Source: Planctomycetaceae bacterium
Lineage (GTDB): Bacteria; Planctomycetota; Planctomycetia; Planctomycetales; Planctomycetaceae
DNA: 5,343 nucleotides
Assembly (NCBI GenBank): GCA_027000105.1
Contig: JALTOP010000533.1
Location: 6,182 to 11,524, forward strand
Direction: 5' to 3'
Part shown: in pieces, positions 1-5,343 of the stretch
Position numbering within the stretch: position 1 is the first letter of the stretch
Layout: the number at the start of each line of letters is the position of its first letter
The notes under the pieces: generated by a model
Told to the model about the DNA's origin: nothing
The model's input: only the letters and a program-made list of their open reading frames with translations
The model's database searches: none
Made by a program: the position numbers and the translations under genes

Positions 1-1481
1 GCCGTTGCAGCATCAAGCTTCATTTCTTTTCTCGCTTGAACAATATCACCGGTACTTTTTCGGGTTTGCATGAATTTGCCTTCCATTTCGACATGATGGC
101 TACCCGGCCCGTGACAATTTTCGCAGCCCTGGCCAACCAGGTGGGGCGTTTCTGTTTTGTTCACAAAGCCCGATTCGTACCGAAAAACTTCTCGCGGTTC
201 CCAGCCCACCGTGTGGCAGCAAAGGCATTCAGGATCATGTAGACGCGAAATCCATTTCGTTTCGGTGTAGTTTTCCGGCCCATGAATCAGCGTTCTTGTG
301 GCGTGGGCATGTTTTGTTTGCTTGAACTTTGCGGCTGCTTTCGTGTGACAAAGAGCACATTTTTCTGTACCCACAAATTTGTATCCCGAAGGATGCGGGA
401 CGGCCGGTTCGTTTTCTACAATCTGCTGTTCCCGCAGCAAATCCTGATAGAACGCCATGTGTTCTTCCATTTTGGGAGTTCGGTGAAAGCGTTTTTTATC
501 CAGATCGACCAACTCATAACGGAACTTCTGCTTGGCGTTTTCCGGAAAGTAGCCCAGAACTCCCGCATATTTTCCCTTGCGCCCCGCCTCAAGAACAAGC
601 GTCTTTCCCTGTGTCTCGGGGACTCCCGAAGGATCTTCCGGCCCACCTGCTGTCAGACAGATATCGAAATCGGGGAACACGTTGAGAATTTCCCTGGTTT
701 CTTCTTTCGTCGAATGAGAAAGCAAAACGAGCAACTCGCATTCAGCCTTTTTCAGCTCCTCGACCGCAGGTTTGAGCGATTCGATCGGGTCTTCCACCTT
801 GAGTAAATCACTGGCGGAATTGTTCCCTTCCGGGAAAATTTGTGAACCGTATTTTTCCCCGAGAATGGCTGTCACCCCGATTTTGGTTCCACCGACCTCA
901 ATGACACGAAAATGGGCGGGTGAGCCGATATCAGGAGTGTTGTAAAAAATAACATTGGCGGAAACAAAAGGAAGTTTTGTCTTGGGATCAACCGAGTTGG
1001 AAACGAGCGAGAAAAGGTAATCGACCTGCAGTTTCAATTCCGATGGTCCCAACGCCATCGCCTGGTACCCCATATCAGTCAGCGCACTGTAAAGTACGCC
1101 AAATTTCAATTGATCCTGTTTGCGGCTACGTTTGAGAGTATCTCCCAGTTCCAGACCAGTCACCGCCCACTGTTTATCTTCACGCAGTTGCCTGAACAGA
1201 TCGGCTCGACGGGAAATCCCTCCTGATTGGGTTTCAGAGCATCCGCAGGGTTCCATGTAACCGTGCTGTTCGCCCGTGAAAACGATCGCCAGCTTCGGTT
1301 TCTCCCACCCTTCAACAAGAACCTTGCTTTTGGTTGAAATGGGCCGAACACTGTTTTCCCGTCCCTTTTCCTTTTCCGTGGAACTTTCTTGCGGCTTTGG
1401 TTGACATCCGAGAAGAAAGAACAGGCCAAGCAGTGGAGTAACCACCCAACAGGAGCAGCACTCAGAAAGAGTTTTAGACAT
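1..1481 (-). CDS. Partial gene: lipoprotein with degenerate UshA/5'-nucleotidase-like domain fused to multihaem cytochrome c (c554 type); 3' end outside window
   Basis: I translated this frame by hand: 493 codons without a stop from the ATG at 1481 to the left edge, so the C-terminus is missing. An AAAGGA Shine-Dalgarno (1492-1497) sits 10 nt before the ATG. Residues 1-26 form a hydrophobic leader ending in LFFLLGC, a lipobox with Cys26, so an exported lipoprotein is likely. Residues about 62-330 resemble the metallophosphatase/UshA fold: E71-Q-H73, a CGC motif at 79-81 followed by QSGGISRRA, GD at 113-114, GPSE at 145-148, H256 and GGPED at 279-283. Several normal metal ligands (DxH, GNHE, GHxH) are replaced. 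Residues about 368-493 match the cytochrome c554-like family, with haem-binding CALCH (375-379), CLCCH (419-423) and CENCH (453-457), the last in the typical GCENCHGPGSHH context, plus KHAHA at about 390 as a possible distal haem ligand. At least a fourth CxxCH is expected beyond the edge. The likely role is envelope electron transfer; substrate and partner are unknown. It lies 84 bp downstream of the DUF1573 gene, probably co-transcribed. Confidence 0.9.
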   Translation of the reverse strand, partial: MSKTLSECCSCWVVTPLLGLFFLLGCQPKPQESSTEKEKGRENSVRPISTKSKVLVEGWEKPKLAIVFTGEQHGYMEPCGCSETQSGGISRRADLFRQLREDKQWAVTGLELGDTLKRSRKQDQLKFGVLYSALTDMGYQAMALGPSELKLQVDYLFSLVSNSVDPKTKLPFVSANVIFYNTPDIGSPAHFRVIEVGGTKIGVTAILGEKYGSQIFPEGNNSASDLLKVEDPIESLKPAVEELKKAECELLVLLSHSTKEETREILNVFPDFDICLTAGGPEDPSGVPETQGKTLVLEAGRKGKYAGVLGYFPENAKQKFRYELVDLDKKRFHRTPKMEEHMAFYQDLLREQQIVENEPAVPHPSGYKFVGTEKCALCHTKAAAKFKQTKHAHATRTLIHGPENYTETKWISRLHDPECLCCHTVGWEPREVFRYESGFVNKTETPHLVGQGCENCHGPGSHHVEMEGKFMQTRKSTGDIVQARKEMKLDAAT

Positions 1482-1565
1482 CGAAGGACAATCCTTTGTG
1501 CAGATCAGTTCTGGTTCCTCAACCGGTTCCAATTGATAATTAAAGGGACAGATGCCGAAAGTCGA
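1482..1565 (-). other. Short intergenic spacer between DUF1573 and cytochrome genes
   Basis: This 84-bp spacer separates two same-strand genes. On the minus strand it contains an AT-rich stretch (TTTAATTATCAATT), then GGAACCGGTTGAGGAACC, a 6-base direct repeat of GGAACC around the palindrome AACCGGTT, and then the ribosome binding site. I see no strong terminator (no GC stem followed by a T run) and no convincing -35/-10 pair, which fits co-transcription from the DUF1573 gene. Confidence 0.5.
1492..1497 (-). promoter_or_regulatory. Ribosome binding site of the cytochrome fusion gene
   Basis: AAAGGA on the minus strand lies 10 nt upstream of the ATG at 1481 and supports that start. The AAGGA part is also the left arm of a small inverted repeat, AAGGA-TTG-TCCTT (1484-1496), whose right arm lies just before the start codon, so the site could be partly hidden in the mRNA. 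Confidence 0.6.
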
Positions 1566-2708
1566 TCAGAAGGAGACCATCAACACGCGGATGTCCATTG
1601 TACCAACGATCGGGCTGTTGGTCACTACCTTAATACGAGCGGGGTTGTGTTTGTAAAATTGGGAAGGTGGCGCATCGGGCGGCACTTCGATCGTCAAAAT
1701 ATACCGCTCACGTTCCTCCGCCTGGAACTTTTCATCTTTTTGTAAAGTTACTTTCAGAAAATCGGGAGTGCTGACCACCTCCTTGATTTCAATGGTTGGC
1801 CCCTTGTTGTCCTTGACGAACATGGAAATTTTGGCTTTTTTCCCTTTTTTTGCAGGGAATGTCCTGAAATCCATGGTCATTTTGGCGGACGTCCATCCGG
1901 GAGGCCCCACCAGTTTGAACGGACCGGAATAGTATCCTTCAACTGTAAAGCTCGCCGGTTTGACGACCTTTTTCCCTTCTTCATTCACCAGAAATTTCAG
2001 TTCAATTTTTTCAGAGAACACTCCCAGAGGAGAGCCGGGGGCAACTTCTCCCTTAATGAGGTATCCCTTCTTTATGTGATCTTCCTCCAGTTCTTTCCGA
2101 TCCATCGGCGTTAATTGGACCGAAACAAGAGGGTTCGAACAACTTGCTTCCTTGAATTCGACTTCTTCCTGGACTCGTGAAGTGACTTTGCCGGAAAACT
2201 CTGTCGGTTTATCACGATTCATTTCTCCCAGATACCAGACTCCAGTAGGCGTAATATCAAAAAGAGAATCGACACGCCCCGCAACTGTCAGGGCAATTTC
2301 CTCATTATTCGGATCGTTGGTTTTCAAGTATGCGGCCTGGCTGAAATTCGGATCCAACGCCTTGGGTGTCCACTCCAGATCAACCTTTGTCGATTCTCCC
2401 GGAGCCAACTCTTTCTTTTTGAGCTCCGCCATGGTGCATTTGCAGGTGGAACGATCATACTTCAGCTTCAGCACGCCTTCGCCATCATTGCGAATCGTAA
2501 AGGTATGTTTCAGAGTTTGATCGACCTGCATGGAACCGAAATCATATATTCCATCCACGACAACAGCCTTCGGAGGCGGCCCCGATACTTTCAACTCGGG
2601 GTCACCCTCTTTCTTTGCCTGCTCCTTGACCGGCAAGTCATCCTGGCAACCAGAGGAAAAGAGGAACACCGTCAACATTAAAAAGTGAACATACCGTTTC
2701 TGTGACAT
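1566..2708 (-). CDS. DUF1573 domain lipoprotein (380 aa), envelope protein of unknown function
   Basis: The preferred start is the ATG at 2708, because it is preceded by CAGGT with a 3-base gap and gives a clean lipoprotein leader: basic SQKR, a hydrophobic stretch, then SSGC with Cys21. The frame extends upstream to a GTG at 2759, but that adds a 17-residue extension with no good ribosome site. After an acidic/lysine linker (22-45), residues about 48-145 match DUF1573 (ASH/Ig-like beta-sandwich family): VVDGIYDFG at 50-58, HTFTIRNDG at 68-76, then STCKCT (Cys89, Cys91), the counterpart of the family's usual SCGCT, APGES and a closing TNDPNNEE. Two further beta-rich segments follow, about 150-257 (one cysteine, C190) and 258-380; the last ends with IKVVTNSPIVGTM, again typical of these proteins. 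DUF1573 has no firmly established biochemical role; a structural or protein-binding role at the outer or cytoplasmic membrane is inferred. It lies 304 bp after the ligase-like gene and 84 bp before the cytochrome lipoprotein gene, suggesting a functional pair with the latter. Confidence 0.9.
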   Translation of the reverse strand: MSQKRYVHFLMLTVFLFSSGCQDDLPVKEQAKKEGDPELKVSGPPPKAVVVDGIYDFGSMQVDQTLKHTFTIRNDGEGVLKLKYDRSTCKCTMAELKKKELAPGESTKVDLEWTPKALDPNFSQAAYLKTNDPNNEEIALTVAGRVDSLFDITPTGVWYLGEMNRDKPTEFSGKVTSRVQEEVEFKEASCSNPLVSVQLTPMDRKELEEDHIKKGYLIKGEVAPGSPLGVFSEKIELKFLVNEEGKKVVKPASFTVEGYYSGPFKLVGPPGWTSAKMTMDFRTFPAKKGKKAKISMFVKDNKGPTIEIKEVVSTPDFLKVTLQKDEKFQAEERERYILTIEVPPDAPPSQFYKHNPARIKVVTNSPIVGTMDIRVLMVSF

Positions 2709-2711
2709 TCT

Positions 2712-2716
2712 ACCTG
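2712..2716 (-). promoter_or_regulatory. Ribosome binding site deciding the DUF1573 gene start
   Basis: CAGGT on the minus strand ends 3 nt before the ATG at 2708 (AGG core about 4-6 nt away). It is short and close, but the alternative starts further upstream (ATG at 2723, GTG at 2759) have no comparable purine-rich site, and this start places the positively charged leader directly before the hydrophobic segment. Confidence 0.4.
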
Positions 2717-2758
2717 TGTCCATTAAAACAAAAAACATGTCCGGCTGGGCTATTTCCA

Positions 2759-2787
2759 CAGCTACAACCAGGGGGAAAATATGTCAA
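2759..2787 (-). promoter_or_regulatory. Candidate sigma-70-like promoter for the DUF1573-cytochrome pair
   Basis: A perfect TTGACA (-35) at 2782-2787 is followed after 17 bp by TAGCTG at 2759-2764, a poor -10 that keeps only the first TA of TATAAT. It would start transcription about 45 nt before the DUF1573 ATG, a sensible position. Planctomycete promoters are poorly defined, so this is a weak call from motif matching only. Confidence 0.25.
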
Positions 2788-2847
2788 TTTAACGAAATAC
2801 CGGATATCTGTTTACGCTCCCACGATAAAAACGGGCTTATTGAAGAA

Positions 2848-2853
2848 ATTATA
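2848..2853 (-). promoter_or_regulatory. Isolated TATAAT (-10-like) hexamer
   Basis: A perfect TATAAT on the minus strand, 140 nt before the DUF1573 start. The sequence 16-18 bp upstream is GC-rich (around AGCGGG) and does not resemble a -35 element, and no extended TG motif precedes the hexamer. It is an alternative to the TTGACA candidate closer to the gene. Confidence 0.2.
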
Positions 2854-3012
2854 CCGGATGACGATCCGCGCCCGCTCGCAAAACAAACACGCAGAGCGCT
2901 CACGGAGCATACCGAACATTCTGAAAGACGTCCATTTCTGAAAATCGGATCAGACCAGGCCGATTCGAGCAAACCGGGCGGGGCGCCTGTTCCCCTGTCG
3001 TTGCTACGTTTC

Positions 3013-5262
3013 TCAGTCTGGATTGTTGGGAATTTTACTCTTCTTGCGAGTCAATTCCAGCAAAATGGCCTGTTCCTTGTCAGTAAACAGACGGTCTGTA
3101 TGTCCATGTTTTTCGTTGATTTCATTTAATTCTGCCGCTTTCTCAGCAGCGGCGGCCATTTTTTCCTTCCCGCCGAGCAGGCCATACAATCGGGCCAATT
3201 CGAGGTACAGATGAGATTCGTTCGGGTATCGCTCGATCGCCTGCTCCTGATACTGGGTGGCGACTTTCAATTCTTCGACATTATGAGTCCAATCGTAAAG
3301 TAACCTTGCTATCCGGGCGCGTTCGCGATAACCGTGATAATTGACCGGGTCTCGCTTGATATATTCCGTTATCGCTTCATCGGCCTGCTTCAATTGCTCA
3401 ACACTTCGAGTTTGTGTCGCACTGCGTTCATATAATTGGGCGAGCATCATCCACGGTTCAGGATTGATCTGATCCTGGTGGGTCCACTGCTTGAGAATAC
3501 GTTCCGATTCATTCAGCGACCGTGATTCATACAATTCCGCCTGGGCAACCCCTTCCGCAAATTTGGGAGCTACCGCGGTGAACCAGCATAAAACCGTCAG
3601 TAACACGCCGATTCCCAATCCAACCGGTAGGTAGATCCGATCAGACATCCTGATTTCTTTCGGAGAACTGAACTGCCCGACAGAAAAAATCAGCAGAAGT
3701 TGAATGACAAACGGCATCGAATACCCTCCTGCTCCCTGCAGATGCAAAAACAACGCTGTTGCGGCACAAAGCAGAAGAAAGAGGGAAAGCATCGCCGGTT
3801 TCACGATTCTTGCCCAGGCAAAAGCAACCGCAGCGATCAGAATTCCCCAGCCGATCAATTCTTCAATCGGCAGCGCAAGCTCCGGCGACGAAAGAATTCC
3901 GGAAAACAGAACAACCAGAATTGTTCCTGTTGCGAGCTGTCTTGTAGAGGCCATCACATAAGTGTCGTCCCTGCAGGATGAACCTGATGCATCTCCCAGA
4001 CAGACCCCAAACATTTTTTTTATCACGCAGAAAGAGAGGATCAGCAACCCGAGAAGCGAAACGAACCCGCCTTGCGACCAGGCATCGAGCCAGATGTTGT
4101 GTGGATCGAGAATCGCTTCACTCGATTCGGGGAGTTTGTATTGCAGATACACTTCCCGAAAATTCCCCGGACCCGCTCCGAACAGAAAGTGGTCGCAAAG
4201 CATGTTCCATGTGGCAATCCAGTATTCAATACGATAGCGGAACGACTTTCCCGCTTCTGTCACGACTTCGATATCCAACCCGCCGGTCATAAAGGCGACC
4301 AAAAACAGAACAGCCAGCAATACCGAGGTGAAAGCTCCAGCCAGGATATATTTCGGTTGCACACGAGTTGAGCGAACGGTTTTATAGAGAAACAGGAGTG
4401 ATATTCCCGCAATCATTCCCAATAACGCCGTGCGAGATTTTGTCAACAGCAAGCAATACAAGACCAGGATCGACATCAACCCGGCAGCTACAATTTTCAA
4501 CCAGAGTTGTCTCTGGATCGTCAACTCGAACAGAAATCCGATCATCAAAACGGCTGCCAGGGCAAGAACGCCTCCTAATGTGTTCGCCAATGCAAACCGG
4601 GCGGTCGGTTCACTGCTATTGTTCAAGCGGTTCAATAACCCCTTGCGCATTTTGTCATCCAGCGGGATGCCGTAATCGCTCATCTCTTTTTGCAATTTTG
4701 ACTGCTTGCGCTGCAAACGAATTCTTTCACCTTCTGTTGCCCCGGCAATTTCCTGTTCCAGTTCCTCCCAACGCTGGGCAATCGGGTTCACGAGCGCCCG
4801 TTTTTCAGGATACGAAACATAATGCTGATAAATCCCAAGTCCGCTCATCTGAACAACAATTCCAAGCAGCAACACGATCGGCAGCATCGAACGGGTTTTC
4901 AGCATCAATTTTCTGATAATAAAAACCGTGATGAACGTACCAGTCGACTCCCAAAAACTGTACCACCCTGTGCGCAGGTTTCCGCCACGTATCGACAGCG
5001 CTATCAATGAGACCAGCGGCCCCAGAAATGCGAGCAGAAATAACGCAACATCGATCAGATCAATTGAAGCTGGAAATGCAATGCGATTTCGCATTCCGAG
5101 CCAGCATACAACGCTGAACAAGATCATCCAGAAAAAGACGAACAGAATTGTATCTCCCTGATGGGAAGATTCAGTCGGCATTAACATCCGCCCCAAAAAC
5201 AGTCCCGTGCAGACAGTCAGCAGGATGGACAAAAGAGAATCGCTTGCCTCATCACGTTTCAT
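3013..5262 (-). CDS. O-antigen ligase/polymerase-family (Wzy_C) membrane protein with C-terminal TPR region (749 aa)
   Basis: The protein is a polytopic inner-membrane protein. Hydrophobic segments lie at about 9-27, 38-57, 67-91, 105-118, 127-146, 224-246, 253-273, 276-293, 305-325, 397-415, 443-459, 466-487, 490-506, 515-531 and 544-566. Family features of O-antigen ligase (PF04932 type) are ARFALANTLGG at 221-231, TKSRTALLG at 274-282, FRYRIEYW at 341-348, then FLFGAGPGNF at 359-368 and DPHNIWLDAWSQGG at 386-399, where H388 fits the conserved catalytic-loop histidine. Members join or polymerise lipid-linked glycans at the periplasmic face; the substrate here is not predictable. Residues 570-715 form helical TPR-like repeats with the usual N/D-P boundaries (INPEPW at 599, RDPVNY at 637, YPNESH at 679). 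A charged, coiled-coil-like insert (151-218) separates two membrane segments. No Shine-Dalgarno precedes the ATG, but a possible upstream gene ends in an ATGA overlap with it. The frame stays open to the window edge, so an upstream start cannot be excluded. Whether it is a ligase or a Wzy-type polymerase cannot be decided from sequence. Confidence 0.9.
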   Translation of the reverse strand: MKRDEASDSLLSILLTVCTGLFLGRMLMPTESSHQGDTILFVFFWMILFSVVCWLGMRNRIAFPASIDLIDVALFLLAFLGPLVSLIALSIRGGNLRTGWYSFWESTGTFITVFIIRKLMLKTRSMLPIVLLLGIVVQMSGLGIYQHYVSYPEKRALVNPIAQRWEELEQEIAGATEGERIRLQRKQSKLQKEMSDYGIPLDDKMRKGLLNRLNNSSEPTARFALANTLGGVLALAAVLMIGFLFELTIQRQLWLKIVAAGLMSILVLYCLLLTKSRTALLGMIAGISLLFLYKTVRSTRVQPKYILAGAFTSVLLAVLFLVAFMTGGLDIEVVTEAGKSFRYRIEYWIATWNMLCDHFLFGAGPGNFREVYLQYKLPESSEAILDPHNIWLDAWSQGGFVSLLGLLILSFCVIKKMFGVCLGDASGSSCRDDTYVMASTRQLATGTILVVLFSGILSSPELALPIEELIGWGILIAAVAFAWARIVKPAMLSLFLLLCAATALFLHLQGAGGYSMPFVIQLLLIFSVGQFSSPKEIRMSDRIYLPVGLGIGVLLTVLCWFTAVAPKFAEGVAQAELYESRSLNESERILKQWTHQDQINPEPWMMLAQLYERSATQTRSVEQLKQADEAITEYIKRDPVNYHGYRERARIARLLYDWTHNVEELKVATQYQEQAIERYPNESHLYLELARLYGLLGGKEKMAAAAEKAAELNEINEKHGHTDRLFTDKEQAILLELTRKKSKIPNNPD

Positions 5263-5343
5263 CGATGAATCGGGACGATCGGCGGAGGCATCTGCCGGTT
5301 GCCTTTTCCGTTCTGTTGAACGCTTTTGGTGAGGCGCGTTCCG
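5259..5343 (-). CDS. Possible C-terminal tail of an upstream gene (27 codons), overlapping the ligase-like gene by ATGA
   Basis: In the frame one base away from the ligase-like gene, the minus strand is open from the right edge to a TGA whose first two bases are the TG of the ligase ATG (4-bp ATGA overlap). The translation ends in RQMPPPIVPIHR. Its third codon positions are about 63% G+C, against about 48% for the same stretch read in the ligase frame, which mildly favours this frame. The ATGA overlap would explain the missing ribosome site through translational coupling. However, all three minus frames are open here, the segment is very short and no domain can be recognised, so the call is tentative. 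Confidence 0.35.
   Translation of the reverse strand, partial: GTRLTKSVQQNGKGNRQMPPPIVPIHR

Larger units (their letters stand above)
2709..3012. other. 304-bp intergenic region upstream of the DUF1573 gene
   Basis: No coding region is supported here. The frames that cross it are short, with low-complexity or cysteine/serine-rich translations and no recognisable domain. On the minus strand it holds a TATAAT hexamer (2848-2853) without a good -35, a TTGACA hexamer (2782-2787) with only a weak -10 (TAGCTG, 17 bp away), and a weak inverted repeat AATCGG/CCGATT (2943-2948 and 2960-2965, 11-nt loop) about 50 nt after the ligase-like stop codon, followed by only four T residues. The size suggests that the DUF1573-cytochrome pair may have its own promoter. 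Confidence 0.5.

Noticed and set aside
282..806. Plus-strand open frame of 174 codons
   Set aside because: It lies antisense to the cytochrome fusion gene, whose frame has clear domains and haem motifs. The plus-strand translation is Phe/Arg-rich with no domain, as expected for a shadow frame.
1160..1429. Minus-strand open frame of 89 codons
   Set aside because: It is a shifted frame inside the cytochrome fusion gene; the true frame carries the EPCGC motif and continues without a stop to the edge.
1389..1745. Plus-strand open frame of 118 codons crossing the 84-bp spacer
   Set aside because: It is antisense to the ends of two well-supported genes and shows no recognisable domain.
2943..2965. 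Inverted repeat AATCGG/CCGATT after the ligase-like gene as a terminator
   Set aside because: The stem has only 6 bp (half A-T), the loop is 11 nt and only four T residues follow, so it does not meet the usual form of an intrinsic terminator.
2784..2972. Minus-strand open frame of 62 codons inside the gap
   Set aside because: It has serine/cysteine-rich composition, no family resemblance and no convincing ribosome site; length is within chance expectation.
2716..3129. Plus-strand open frame of 137 codons covering the 304-bp gap
   Set aside because: It overlaps the 3' end of the ligase-like gene, lacks a good ribosome site and has no recognisable domain; not strong enough to call a gene.
4368..4916. 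Plus-strand open frame of 182 codons
   Set aside because: It is antisense to the membrane domain of the ligase-like gene and rich in Ser/Arg/Cys, a typical mirror of Leu/Ile-rich membrane segments.

Overview
The window suggests a planctomycete-like bacterium, probably family Planctomycetaceae with moderate GC. This is inferred from gene content: a planctomycete-style multihaem cytochrome c554-type protein, a DUF1573 lipoprotein, and an O-antigen ligase with a TPR tail. No rRNA or other taxonomic marker is present, so the assignment is tentative.

All convincing genes are on the minus strand and read from right to left. At the right edge (5259-5343) there may be the last 27 codons of an upstream gene, whose TGA overlaps the ATG of the next gene as ATGA. 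From 5262 to 3013 lies a 749-residue polytopic membrane protein of the O-antigen ligase/polymerase (Wzy_C) type with a C-terminal TPR region. A 304-bp gap with only weak promoter-like motifs follows. From 2708 to 1566 lies a 380-residue DUF1573 lipoprotein. After 84 bp, a third gene starts at 1481 and runs off the left edge. It encodes a lipoprotein with a degenerate UshA/5'-nucleotidase-like N-terminal domain joined to a multihaem c-type cytochrome domain, with three CxxCH motifs visible. This last gene has no stop inside the window, so it is easily missed by a search for complete open frames, yet it fills more than a quarter of the window.

The ligase-like protein would act in the inner membrane on surface polysaccharide. 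The two downstream products both look like exported, lipid-anchored proteins and may form an envelope redox or electron-transfer unit. A functional link between the polysaccharide gene and that pair is not shown; the 304-bp gap may separate two transcription units. The most interesting object is the cytochrome fusion: its phosphatase-like domain has lost most of the metal ligands of the family but carries a Cys-Gly-Cys motif. No tRNA, rRNA, CRISPR array, insertion sequence or clear long repeat was seen.
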